Below, one piece after another: positions 7,527 through 14,455 of a stretch of 21,464 nt of DNA. Both the position numbers and the translations under genes were made by a program. The notes under the pieces are model-generated. The model was given only the letters and a program-made list of their open reading frames with translations, was not told where the DNA came from and did not search any database. How positions within the stretch are numbered: the stretch's first letter is position 1; each line of letters begins with the position of its first letter. Source of the DNA: Alkalibacterium sp046484155 (lineage in GTDB: Bacteria > Bacillota > Bacilli > Lactobacillales > Carnobacteriaceae_A); contig NZ_JAWOBT010000069.1 in the NCBI RefSeq assembly GCF_046484155.1, positions 1 to 21,464 on the forward strand, in the 5' to 3' direction.

Positions 7527-7991
7527 ATGTCAACACCAGAAGTGAAAGAATGTTTGAACGATCTCGTTGCTACCCAAGGTCTGTTTTACACGAAACTTCA
7601 TCAAGCTCATTGGTTCATCAGAGGACATCATTTCTTTGATTTACATGTTAAGCTGGAAGAGTATTACGATGAAATAACTGAACACATGGATGCTACGGCT
7701 GAAAGACTCTTGCAGATCGGTGGGCAGCCCTATTCAACTCTCCAGGAATTTATTGATCACTCATCTATTAAAGAAACGCTTGAGAACAAAAACATTCCTG
7801 AAGAACCGTTCATCAAAGCCATTGTTTTAGATTTTGAAATCCTTAGAGATGATCTGAAAAATGCAATAGATCTGATCGATGAGAGCAATGATGATGTAAC
7901 CGTTGATATGCTGATTGCACAAAAAGCATTTGTTGATCAAACAATTTGGATGCTTTGGTCATATGCCGGGAAAAATGCATTAGGTAAATAA
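7527..7991 (+). CDS. dps: Dps-family ferritin-like DNA-protection protein
   Basis: The 154-residue protein belongs to the dodecameric Dps/mini-ferritin family, which oxidises and stores iron with hydrogen peroxide and protects DNA. The inter-subunit ferroxidase ligands are visible: H28 (HQAHWFIRG), H40 and E44 (LHVKLEEYYDE), then D55 and E59 (DATAERLLQIGG). The signature order and length are standard. There is no long lysine-rich N-terminal tail, so strong direct DNA binding is not obvious. GGAGGA lies six bases before the ATG. It is a single-gene unit ended by the hairpin at 8002-8032. Confidence 0.93.
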   Translation: MSTPEVKECLNDLVATQGLFYTKLHQAHWFIRGHHFFDLHVKLEEYYDEITEHMDATAERLLQIGGQPYSTLQEFIDHSSIKETLENKNIPEEPFIKAIVLDFEILRDDLKNAIDLIDESNDDVTVDMLIAQKAFVDQTIWMLWSYAGKNALGK

Positions 7992-8001
7992 ATAGGAACA
8001 C

Positions 8002-8033
8002 AAAGAGCTGGCTAAACGCCAGCTCTTTTTTTT
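8002..8033 (+). terminator. Intrinsic terminator of dps
   Basis: AAAGAGCTGGC (8002-8012), a 5-base loop and GCCAGCTCTTT (8018-8028) form a perfect 11-bp stem running into a T-tract ending at 8033. Confidence 0.93.
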
Positions 8034-8102
8034 GTAAAAAGTATGATTATGTCATGAAATATGATAGGATTATGAATAGTTAATGAGTAGAGAAGGGTAA
8101 CG

Positions 8103-8561
8103 ATGAAGATAATTACAAAAAGTGAGCAAGAGACAAAAATGATAGCAAAAAAATTAGCTGCTTTACTAGAGCCTTCCATGACTGTTTTGCTGGAAGGTCA
8201 ATTAGGAGCAGGCAAGACGACCTTTACTAAAGGTGTCGCGGAAGGACTAGGGATCGCGCGCATAATAAAAAGTCCCACCTATACGTTGATAAAGGAATAC
8301 ACTGATGGGGACCTACCGCTCTATCATATGGATCTCTATCGTCTTGAAGAGGCTGAAGATGAAGATCTGGGACTAGAAGAATACTTTTTTGGTGAGGGGA
8401 TCACCATTGTGGAATGGGGTTCTTTTATGAAAGAAGATCTACCGGAGGAACACCTGTTGATTCAAATCAATGTTTTAAACGATTCAGAACAACGTGAATT
8501 GATTTTTGAAGCACATGGTAAAAAGTATATTGAAATAGTGGAGCGATTAGAAAATGAGTGA
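8103..8561 (+). CDS. tsaE: tRNA threonylcarbamoyladenosine biosynthesis ATPase TsaE
   Basis: The 152-residue P-loop ATPase works with TsaB, TsaC/TsaC2 and TsaD to make the universal t6A modification at position 37 of ANN-decoding tRNAs. The Walker A motif is GQLGAGKTT (residues 32-40, K38). It is followed by KSPTYTLIKEY and HMDLYRL (H75, D77), and then the VEWGS motif, all family signatures. The length is normal. A weak GAAGGG site precedes the ATG. The acetyltransferase gene overlaps its end by 8 bases, the position often taken by tsaB or rimI in other Firmicutes; neither is visible here. Confidence 0.95.
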   Translation: MKIITKSEQETKMIAKKLAALLEPSMTVLLEGQLGAGKTTFTKGVAEGLGIARIIKSPTYTLIKEYTDGDLPLYHMDLYRLEEAEDEDLGLEEYFFGEGITIVEWGSFMKEDLPEEHLLIQINVLNDSEQRELIFEAHGKKYIEIVERLENE

Positions 8562-9072
8562 AGCGATTGAGTGTATTATACGAGAAGCTATTCCAAGTGA
8601 TGCTGAGCAAATTTTAAAATTATTGAATGAAACGGCCACTCAGACCGGATACATGACCCAAGGTGGGGAAGGGATCGGAGTGAGTGTTGAGGAAGAAGAG
8701 AAACAACTTGATACTATCTATTCATCTTTAAATAATTGTGTGTTTATTGCCCGTGTGAATGAAGAAGTTGTTGGTATTGCATCTATACATGCCTCCGATA
8801 AACCAAAGATCGAGCATATTGGAGAAATCGGTGTCGTCGTAGACAAAGACTATTGGGGCTTCGGGTTAGGAACGTTGCTGATGGAGGAACTGTTGCTTTG
8901 GGCAGACGAATCGCCAGTGCTTAGTCGCCTGGAATTAAAAGTGCAGGAACGAAATACTCGAGCCCGTCATTTATATGAAAAATTGGGTTTCAAATTAGAA
9001 GCCATTATGGAACAAGGTGTCAAAGATGAAGGACAATTACTTAACGTTTGCTTAATGAGCAAATTAATCTAA
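8554..9072 (+). CDS. GNAT-family N-acetyltransferase
   Basis: The 172-residue protein starts inside the last codons of tsaE (8-base overlap), so translation is probably coupled. It has a GNAT fold: the acetyl-CoA loop in DYWGFGLGTLLMEELL (about residues 99-114) corresponds to the Q/RxxGxG/A motif with the first residue changed, and ERNTRARHLYEKLGF (about 132-146) is the characteristic C-terminal motif. It is longer than RimI, and its beta-strand 4 region (EIGVVVDKDY) and N-terminal insert look more like YkkB-type general acetyltransferases. The acceptor is unknown. The gene ends inside the palindromic terminator at 9067-9115. Confidence 0.85.
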   Translation: MSEAIECIIREAIPSDAEQILKLLNETATQTGYMTQGGEGIGVSVEEEEKQLDTIYSSLNNCVFIARVNEEVVGIASIHASDKPKIEHIGEIGVVVDKDYWGFGLGTLLMEELLLWADESPVLSRLELKVQERNTRARHLYEKLGFKLEAIMEQGVKDEGQLLNVCLMSKLI

Positions 9073-9115
9073 ATAAAGACGCCAGGGAATCATTCCCTGG
9101 CGTCTTTATTTAGAT
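9067..9115. terminator. Bidirectional terminator: 24-bp perfect palindrome
   Basis: Arms 9067-9090 and 9092-9115 are perfect reverse complements of 24 bp around a single central base (C9091). The core is AAAGACGCCAGGGAAT, flanked by AT-rich ends. It contains the stop codon of the acetyltransferase gene and lies immediately beside the stop of the convergent exonuclease gene (9118-9120). The outer TTTATTT on each strand serves as a weak U-tract. Confidence 0.85.
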
Positions 9116-9117
9116 AA

Positions 9118-9642
9118 TCATCTAATGAAACGGTCTAAAGAAAACTTGCCGTATTCTTTTTCCTGATTGATCAATATCGTTGCACAGGCACGTGAATCAT
9201 CCAGTGCATGATGGTGATTTAAAAGGATACCATAGTGTGCTGCGACGGTATTTAATTTGTGATTGGGTAATTCACGTAGTAAGGAGCGAGAAGACTGCAC
9301 AGTACAAAGCGTTTGGAATCCAGGTGCGTCTAAACCGTAATGGGCTAGCGTACCAGTTAGAATACGTTTATCAAATGGCATGTTGTGAGCCACGACTAAT
9401 TGATCCGGGGTGAAAAACTGCTTCATGTCATTCCACACATCAGGAAATTTTGGTGAATCGTAAACATCAGTTTCTCTTATTCCATGTATTTGCGTATTCA
9501 TACGGTCAAACCGGGTTTCGGGCTGAATCAAGGTGTAATATTCATCGACGATTTTATTATCTCTAACGATAGTTAAAGCGACAGAACAGGCACTGTGTGA
9601 CTGGCGATTGGCAGTTTCAAAATCTATAGCTGTAAAATTCAT
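9118..9642 (-). CDS. DEDDh 3'-5' exonuclease (DnaQ/PolC epsilon-like)
   Basis: The 174-residue protein consists of one RNase T/DnaQ-type exonuclease domain. The catalytic set is visible: D7 and E9 in AIDFETAN (Exo I), D91 in HNMPFDKR (Exo II), and H144 with D149 in HHHALDDSRA (Exo III, the HxAxxD form). It would remove nucleotides from 3' ends of DNA or RNA with two metal ions. It stands alone, not fused to a polymerase, helicase or BRCT domain, so it may proofread, repair or trim. AGAGG precedes the ATG by eight bases, and a TTGAAA/TATACT promoter lies at 9683-9710. Confidence 0.9.
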   Translation of the reverse strand: MNFTAIDFETANRQSHSACSVALTIVRDNKIVDEYYTLIQPETRFDRMNTQIHGIRETDVYDSPKFPDVWNDMKQFFTPDQLVVAHNMPFDKRILTGTLAHYGLDAPGFQTLCTVQSSRSLLRELPNHKLNTVAAHYGILLNHHHALDDSRACATILINQEKEYGKFSLDRFIR

Positions 9643-9682
9643 TTTGTTAACCTCTTTTATTAATATCTTATTTAGTCTTTAC

Positions 9683-9710
9683 AGTATAGCATGATTCACA
9701 GGAGTTTCAA
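9683..9710 (-). promoter_or_regulatory. Promoter of the exonuclease gene
   Basis: On the minus strand TTGAAA (9710-9705), a 16-base spacer and TATACT (9688-9683) with an upstream TG (extended -10, TGCTATACT). Confidence 0.65.
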
Positions 9711-9752
9711 GTGAGTTAGGTGGATAGGAGAGAAATATCTTGTTTGAAAAAA

Positions 9753-9804
9753 GTGAAAAAAGAGCATGTATTTATCTCGTCAAAAAGATAAATACACGCT
9801 CTTT
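9753..9804 (-). terminator. Intrinsic terminator of the P-type ATPase gene
   Basis: Arms 9759-9777 and 9786-9804 pair over 19 positions with a single mismatch (9766/9797). Read on the minus strand the stem is followed by a T-run (plus-strand A-run 9755-9761). It sits seven bases past the ATPase stop codon. Confidence 0.9.
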
Positions 9805-9810
9805 AAAAAC

Positions 9811-12447
9811 TTATTCTGCTTTTTTATACGGTAAGATAATTTTTCTCAATTCCATGATGATAGTTGTTGTAAGGGCTAATCCGGCTGCAATTGCCCATTC
9901 AGTTAAACCAAAGTCAGCAGGTATAGAGAAGATTCCTCTAACAGCTGGTAACAAGGTGATGCTATATAAGCCTGAACAAATAACGAAAGCGATAATCACG
10001 AATTTGTTACTGAAGAATCCAGCGCCAATACTTGTTTCTACATTGGAACGAGCTGGGAATACTTGAAGTGTTCGCGACAATATTAATGTAGTAAAGGCCA
10101 TGGCGACACTCATCTCATTTGAATATTGGAGACCAATATACTGAGAGATGATAACAGCGATACCGATAAGCGCTCCACGGAAAGCAACGATTCTGAATGT
10201 ATTACCAGAAAAAATGGATTCATTAGGATCTCGTGGTTTCTGTTCCATGACGTTAGGTTCGGCGGGTTCTAAACCTAAAGCGATAGCTGGCAGCGAGTCG
10301 TTAACTAAGTTGATAAAGAGAAGTTGTAGTGCAGTGAACGGGTTTACCCAATTCATAATTAAGGCAAATATGATTGCAGTAACAGCACCCAGATTACCCG
10401 AGAACAGATAAGTTATAGATTTTTTGATATTACTGAATATCGTACGTCCAACTGAAATAGCACGGACAATGGAAACGAAGTTATCATCAGTTAAAATCAT
10501 CGCTGAGGCATCTTTGGCTACATCTGTTCCACTACCCATAGCTATACCGATATCAGCTTGTTTCAATGCAGGTGCGTCATTGACACCATCGCCAGTCATA
10601 GCTGTGATCTGATTTTTGTTTTCCCAAGCTGTAACAATACGGATTTTATTTTCCGGAGATACTCGAGCATAAACAGTAATGTTTTCTAGTTGGTCCATGA
10701 GTTCTTCTTCGGATAGATCATCTAATTCCTGTCCTGTATAGGCAAGGTCACCTTCTTTAGATATGTTCAAATCACGAGCAATGGCTCGTGCAGTTGTTTT
10801 ATGGTCACCCGTAATCATGATTGTTCTTACGCCCGCCTTAGCAGCATCTTCTACCGCATGGTATACTTCCTTGCGAGGAGGATCGATCATTGCAAGCAGA
10901 CCAATGAAGACCAGGTCATCTTCATCTTCAATACTGACATCTGTTGTGTCTAAAGGTTTATAGGCAAATGCCAGAACACGCATAGCCTGATTAGAAAAAT
11001 CTTCATTCTTCTGTTTCAGTTCTTCTAAACGTTCTTCTGTCAGTTCAACAATATCCCCATTCATTTTAACCTTGGAACAAAGTTTGAATAAAACATCGGG
11101 CCCACCTTTTACAAGCAGGCGTTTTTCCCCATCGATTTCATGAACCGTCGACATGCGTTTACGACTCGAGTCGAAGGGCAGTTCAGCGATTCTCGGATAT
11201 TCATCTCTTACTGAATTGTAAGGAAGACCTTGCTCGTTGCTATAGGCGATCAAAGCGACTTCGGTAGGGTCACCACTCGATTCATTTTTTTCATTGATAG
11301 TCGAATCATTCGTTAACACAGCCACTTGCATGAGTATTTTCTCTGATTCTGTCCAAGTATTGCTATCACCAGAAAAAAGATTGGACTCGCCATTTGGAAT
11401 ATATTCATCGACAACTGTCATTTTGTTTTGTGTCAATGTTCCTGTCTTGTCTGTACAAATAACACTCGTAGAACCAAGTGTCTCGACAGCGGGAAGGTGT
11501 CTGATAATCGCATTGTTTTTTGCCATTTTATTTGTACCGACAGATAATACGATGGTTACGATAGACTGCAGGGCTTCTGGAATAGCAGCAACGGCAACCG
11601 CAGCGGCAAACATAAAGGCGTTAAGCAGAGGTATGGCCACATCTTGTGTATCTCCCAGGAAGATACGTGCAGCCTGAATACCAAAAATAAGAACAGATAA
11701 GAGCAGGATCGCTATCCCTAATTTTTTACTGAAATGCTCCAGTTTTCTTTGCAGGGGTGTTTGTTTCGCAGCCACATTTTGAAGCATTTCAGCAACTTTA
11801 CCCATCTCAGTATCTTCACCTACTGAAGTCACGACCATGACACCACGTCCATAAGTTACCAGTGTGCTGCTGTAAACCATATTGATTCGATCAGCAAGCG
11901 TGGTTTCTTTTTCTAAAGGTTTTATCGTTTTTTCAGAAGGCATTGACTCACCGGTCAATGATCCTTCCTCAATTTGAAGGGATTCAGATTCTATGAGTCG
12001 CCCGTCAGCAGGGATGTTATCTCCAGCTTCCAGCACGACGACGTCTCCGATGGTCAATTCTCTGGCATCGATCTGTTTCGTTTTTCCATCCCGATAAACG
12101 TTAGCGGTCGGGGCAGACATTTTTTCCAACGATTCGAGTGAATCTTCCGCTTTTTTTGTCTGAACCACACTTAAAATGGCATTCAAGATCAAAACAACGA
12201 AGATGATCAATGATTCGATCACTTCACCTATGGCTATTTGAACGATGGCCACAATCAATAAAACAACAACCATTGGATCTTTAAATGAATCAACAAACAT
12301 GGAGAAAATTGATTTCTTATCTTTGCGGGTGATTTCGTTGTAGCCATGTTCTTCCAGCCGTTTGTTTGCCTCCGACTGATTCAGTCCTTGAGGTGAAGAA
12401 TCGAGTGATTCCAGGACCTTGTCTTTTGTGTCTTGATAATAATTCAT
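9811..12447 (-). CDS. P2A-type cation-transporting ATPase (Ca2+ and/or Mn2+ exporter)
   Basis: The 878-residue pump has the P-type landmarks in order: actuator TGES (165-168), M4 AAIPEALQ with E291, phosphorylation site DKTGTLT (D333), KGGPD (about 448), TGDH (about 546) and TGDGVNDAP (618-626). It has about ten hydrophobic segments, and N-terminal and C-terminal halves like LMCA1 of Listeria and PacL. Ion-site residues suggest a single site: site-II counterparts E291, N713 and D717 are kept, but the SERCA site-I Glu771 counterpart is A688 (in GNLGAVT), the Thr799 counterpart is N716, and M8 has R792 where a site-I Glu is expected. LMCA1 has this single-site pattern. AAGGA is seven bases before the ATG. 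Expression is probably controlled by the attenuated leader upstream (12448 to about 12628), which points to Mn2+ as a possible substrate. Fold is certain; Ca2+ versus Mn2+ is open. Confidence 0.92.
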   Translation of the reverse strand: MNYYQDTKDKVLESLDSSPQGLNQSEANKRLEEHGYNEITRKDKKSIFSMFVDSFKDPMVVVLLIVAIVQIAIGEVIESLIIFVVLILNAILSVVQTKKAEDSLESLEKMSAPTANVYRDGKTKQIDARELTIGDVVVLEAGDNIPADGRLIESESLQIEEGSLTGESMPSEKTIKPLEKETTLADRINMVYSSTLVTYGRGVMVVTSVGEDTEMGKVAEMLQNVAAKQTPLQRKLEHFSKKLGIAILLLSVLIFGIQAARIFLGDTQDVAIPLLNAFMFAAAVAVAAIPEALQSIVTIVLSVGTNKMAKNNAIIRHLPAVETLGSTSVICTDKTGTLTQNKMTVVDEYIPNGESNLFSGDSNTWTESEKILMQVAVLTNDSTINEKNESSGDPTEVALIAYSNEQGLPYNSVRDEYPRIAELPFDSSRKRMSTVHEIDGEKRLLVKGGPDVLFKLCSKVKMNGDIVELTEERLEELKQKNEDFSNQAMRVLAFAYKPLDTTDVSIEDEDDLVFIGLLAMIDPPRKEVYHAVEDAAKAGVRTIMITGDHKTTARAIARDLNISKEGDLAYTGQELDDLSEEELMDQLENITVYARVSPENKIRIVTAWENKNQITAMTGDGVNDAPALKQADIGIAMGSGTDVAKDASAMILTDDNFVSIVRAISVGRTIFSNIKKSITYLFSGNLGAVTAIIFALIMNWVNPFTALQLLFINLVNDSLPAIALGLEPAEPNVMEQKPRDPNESIFSGNTFRIVAFRGALIGIAVIISQYIGLQYSNEMSVAMAFTTLILSRTLQVFPARSNVETSIGAGFFSNKFVIIAFVICSGLYSITLLPAVRGIFSIPADFGLTEWAIAAGLALTTTIIMELRKIILPYKKAE

Positions 12448-12481
12448 TGTTTTATCCTTCCTCTTTTCATGTTGGAGTAAG

Positions 12482-12527
12482 AAAAAAGACGCATACGGAA
12501 TAATTGATGATAAATCCGTATACGTCT
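12482..12527 (-). terminator. Leader attenuator terminator upstream of the ATPase
   Basis: Arms 12487-12499 and 12515-12527 pair over 13 bp (one G-U) with a 15-base loop. On the minus strand the stem runs into TTTTTT (plus 12482-12487). It lies between the ATPase promoter (12635-12663) and its ribosome binding site, so it must be read through for the gene to be expressed, the mark of transcription attenuation. Confidence 0.88.
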
Positions 12528-12536
12528 CACTATTTA

Positions 12537-12612
12537 ATACAGCACCAGCAGATTATCAATCTACGAATGGTGGCACTGCAACAGATTACCTCTGCAAGTT
12601 ACTCCCGCATAT
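12537..12612 (-). promoter_or_regulatory. Structured 5' leader, candidate yybP-ykoY class (Mn2+) riboswitch
   Basis: The RNA read on the minus strand from about 12628 contains GCGGGAGTAAC (12608-12598). This resembles the conserved GGGGAGUA box of the yybP-ykoY family, with one difference at the second base. Helices I can draw: a weak outer stem (12607-12612 with 12537-12543, one bulge); a small hairpin CAGA-GGTAA-TCTG within 12581-12596; and a hairpin CACCA...TGGTG (12543-12547 with 12568-12572) with an inner AGATT/AATCT stem and an internal loop. A terminator hairpin follows at 12482-12527. That family senses Mn2+ and often precedes P-type ATPases in lactic acid bacteria. The leader and its terminator are firm; membership in this class is inference. 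Confidence 0.5.
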
Positions 12613-12634
12613 ATAATATTTAATTGTCACACTA

Positions 12635-12663
12635 ATTATAGATAAGTCTATTTTAAAAAGCAA
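12635..12663 (-). promoter_or_regulatory. Sigma-A promoter of the ATPase leader
   Basis: On the minus strand TTGCTT (12663-12658), exactly 17 bases and a perfect TATAAT (12640-12635). Transcription should start near 12628, giving a leader of about 180 bases. Confidence 0.8.
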
Positions 12664-12690
12664 GTCTGTTATTTTCACAGTAACAGACAA
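12655..12690 (-). terminator. Weak terminator-like hairpin after the exoA remnant
   Basis: GTCTGTTA (12664-12671) and TAACAGAC (12681-12688) form a perfect 8-bp repeat with a 9-base loop. On the minus strand TTGCTTTTT follows. It lies about 20 bases past the stop of the decayed exonuclease III gene and is probably its old terminator. It also abuts the -35 box of the ATPase promoter, so an operator role cannot be excluded. Confidence 0.5.
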
Positions 12691-12709
12691 CAGGTCTTTT
12701 TTGATTGAT

Positions 12710-13143
12710 TTAAATCATCATATCAATATCGAGTTCTACCGGACAGTGATCAGATTCCCTTTGATCACTGTGTATTTCAACCTCTTTTAGGTGGGATTCT
12801 AATTGCTCCGAAGTTGAGAAATAGTCGATTCACCACCCGGCATTCCGTTTGTAAATCCAAAATGGTAATTGCAATAGCAATAAACATCTTCTATGTTGGG
12901 ATGGAAATAGCTGAATGAATCGATAAAACCTTTATTTGAAGGATCTGAAAGGGATTCGCATGCAAAACCAGCAAAACACGCATTTTTCAAATCAATTTCG
13001 GCATGTGCCACATTCAGATTTCGGCATAAAATAACCGGTTTGTTTTCATCTAAACATTGACAATGAAAAAGTTGTCGTATTCGAGCGTTATAACCCGTCC
13101 GTCTTGATTGTGTAGTTGATGGTGAATACCGTAATAATCGAAT
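12710..13143 (-). pseudogene. Decayed exodeoxyribonuclease III (exoA/xth) remnant
   Basis: Reading the minus strand across frames gives pieces that line up in order with ExoA. The first is DGRVITLEYDNFFIVNVY (about 13103-13049), then LDENKPVILCRNLNVAHAE (about 13053-12997), then NKGFIDSFSYFHPNIEDVY (about 12936-12880), then NAGW followed by TGA where ExoA has Arg, and last IDYFSTSEQLESHL with SDHCPVELDI, ending at TAA 12710-12712. Lesions seen: the N-terminal third is missing; roughly 30 codons are lost between the first two pieces; catalytic GDLN has become RNLN; small indels lie near 12950-12980; one base is missing in a run around 12847, shifting the frame; and a nonsense codon follows it. 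An intact exoA would be about 750 bases and would run into murB, so the 5' part was deleted. It cannot make an active enzyme. Confidence 0.88.
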
Positions 13144-13302
13144 AGCAAGATATGCGAGTCATTGCATGTAAGAGATGAGAACCGGTAACCACATGACGAT
13201 TAAGTGACAATTGCTTATTACTTTACATTATAGGGTAGAATAGTGTTAAAATGAATGTGATTATTTGATAATGATATATTCAAACACATTCAAGCACTTA
13301 TT
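13144..13302. other. Intergenic region upstream of murB
   Basis: No gene or clear homology was seen here. It contains AT-rich promoter-like elements on the plus strand (TTGCTT 13211-13216, TTTACA 13222-13227, TAGAAT 13236-13241, TAAAAT 13247-13252), but the spacings of 19 bases are not ideal, so the murB promoter cannot be fixed by eye. Confidence 0.4.
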
Positions 13303-13323
13303 ATGAGAGGAATCACTGAATCT

Positions 13324-14319
13324 ATGACTATAACAGCCTTTAAGAAAGCATTTCCTGATGCAAATATAAAAGAAAATGAACCGTTGTCCCGATATACATA
13401 TACTAAGACAGGCGGACCTGCGGATACCCTTGTCTTTCCTAAGACCAAAGAGGAAGTTCAAACCTTGGTGAAATGGTTAAATGAGAACAACTGGCCGCTG
13501 ACTATTTTAGGTAATGCCAGCAATTTGATTGTTAAAGATGGCGGCATTCGAGGAGCCACGATCATTTTGACAGATATGAATCAAATATCTGTTCAGGATA
13601 ATATCATACGGGTGTTTGCAGGGGCACCACTGATTGAAGTGAGTAAGCGAGCTTATGACTCTGGGTTGACAGGATTGGAATTTGCCTGCGGAATACCCGG
13701 AAGTGTGGGTGGCGCTATTTATATGAACGCCGGTGCTTATGGCGGAGAAGTGAAGGAAGTCATTAAAAAAGTCACGGTGTTGACCCGTCAAGGTATAATA
13801 AAAGAGATGGTCAATGAGGACATGCAATTTGATTACCGCCACAGTATTTTACAAGATTCAGATGACATTGCTTTAGAAGTTGTGTTCGAACTTGAGCCTG
13901 GAGATAAAGAAGAAATCAAAGAGAAGATGGATGAATTGACTTATTTGAGAACATCTAGGCAGCCTTTAGAATATCCTTCATGTGGTTCAGTATTCAAACG
14001 TCCGACAGGCTATTTCACAGGTAAACTTATCCAAGATGCCGGGCTACAGGGGTTCACTTGGGGAGGCGCTCAAGTGTCGACCAAACACGCTGGCTTTATT
14101 GTTAATATCAATAATGCAACGGCCACAGATTATATTGAATTGATCGATCACATCAAGGAAGTCATCTTGGAAAAAGATGGTGTCACGTTAGAAACAGAAG
14201 TCAAAATCATCGGTGAAGATCTGAGGACAGATGAAAAGGCAAGCCGTGAATTGATCAGCAAAGCGAAAGATACAATAAAAGCAAAATTCAATAAAATATT
14301 TTTAGCTGAAGAAAGCTAG
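13324..14319 (+). CDS. murB: UDP-N-acetylenolpyruvoylglucosamine reductase, type II MurB
   Basis: This FAD enzyme reduces UDP-GlcNAc-enolpyruvate to UDP-MurNAc with NADPH, the second committed step of peptidoglycan precursor synthesis. Visible in the 331-residue product are TKTGGPAD, the FAD-binding GNASNLIV (about 63-70) and GIPGSVGGAIYMNAGAYGGE (about 123-142), YRHS with R172, CGSVFKRP with catalytic S222, and E292 near the C-terminus. The absence of the extra lobe after YRHS makes it type II. An ATG at 13303 is in frame but has no ribosome binding site and would itself sit in the GAGAGGA (13305-13311) that precedes the ATG at 13324, so the latter is preferred although its spacing (12) is long. 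About 30 charged residues extend past the usual end at IIGEDL. It is followed by its own terminator. Confidence 0.93.
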   Translation: MTITAFKKAFPDANIKENEPLSRYTYTKTGGPADTLVFPKTKEEVQTLVKWLNENNWPLTILGNASNLIVKDGGIRGATIILTDMNQISVQDNIIRVFAGAPLIEVSKRAYDSGLTGLEFACGIPGSVGGAIYMNAGAYGGEVKEVIKKVTVLTRQGIIKEMVNEDMQFDYRHSILQDSDDIALEVVFELEPGDKEEIKEKMDELTYLRTSRQPLEYPSCGSVFKRPTGYFTGKLIQDAGLQGFTWGGAQVSTKHAGFIVNINNATATDYIELIDHIKEVILEKDGVTLETEVKIIGEDLRTDEKASRELISKAKDTIKAKFNKIFLAEES

Positions 14320-14332
14320 AATTTATAAAGCG

Positions 14333-14382
14333 ATTCTATACACGGATGCGATAGAGCGGCGTGTATAGAATTATTTTTTTTT
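14333..14382 (+). terminator. Intrinsic terminator of murB
   Basis: ATTCTATACAC (14333-14343) and GTGTATAGAAT (14361-14371) form an 11-bp perfect stem with a 17-base loop, followed by nine T (14374-14382). It separates murB from the oxidoreductase unit. Confidence 0.88.
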
Positions 14383-14455
14383 AGAAACAATGGCGTGTTT
14401 AATGAACGCATGACATGTTATATTGAAGGTAATAATCATAAATGGAGGTTTTATT

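Noticed and set aside
9740..10066. 108-codon plus-strand open frame over the ATPase terminator
   Set aside because: It covers a terminator hairpin and the end of the ATPase gene on the other strand and resembles no protein; a chance frame.
11294..11677. 127-codon plus-strand open frame inside the ATPase gene
   Set aside because: It is antisense to the strongly conserved P-type ATPase domains, has no ribosome binding site and no recognisable domain.
12560..12610. Plus-strand GGTGGCACTGC resembling a T-box antiterminator core (GGTGGNACCRCG)
   Set aside because: It differs at the conserved CC of the core, has no terminator with a T-run downstream on the plus strand and no aminoacyl-tRNA synthetase or amino-acid gene follows. 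The terminator present is on the minus strand, which supports a leader for the ATPase instead.
12743..12771. Perfect 10-bp inverted repeat ACAGTGATCA...TGATCACTGT
   Set aside because: It lies in the exoA remnant where HSD and SDHC codons naturally give similar bases, so it is most simply a by-product of coding sequence.
12799..13011. 70-codon minus-strand open frame read as a new small protein
   Set aside because: Its residues match internal segments of ExoIII (LKNA, GFIDSF, EDVY) and run out of frame at NAGW; it is part of the pseudogene.
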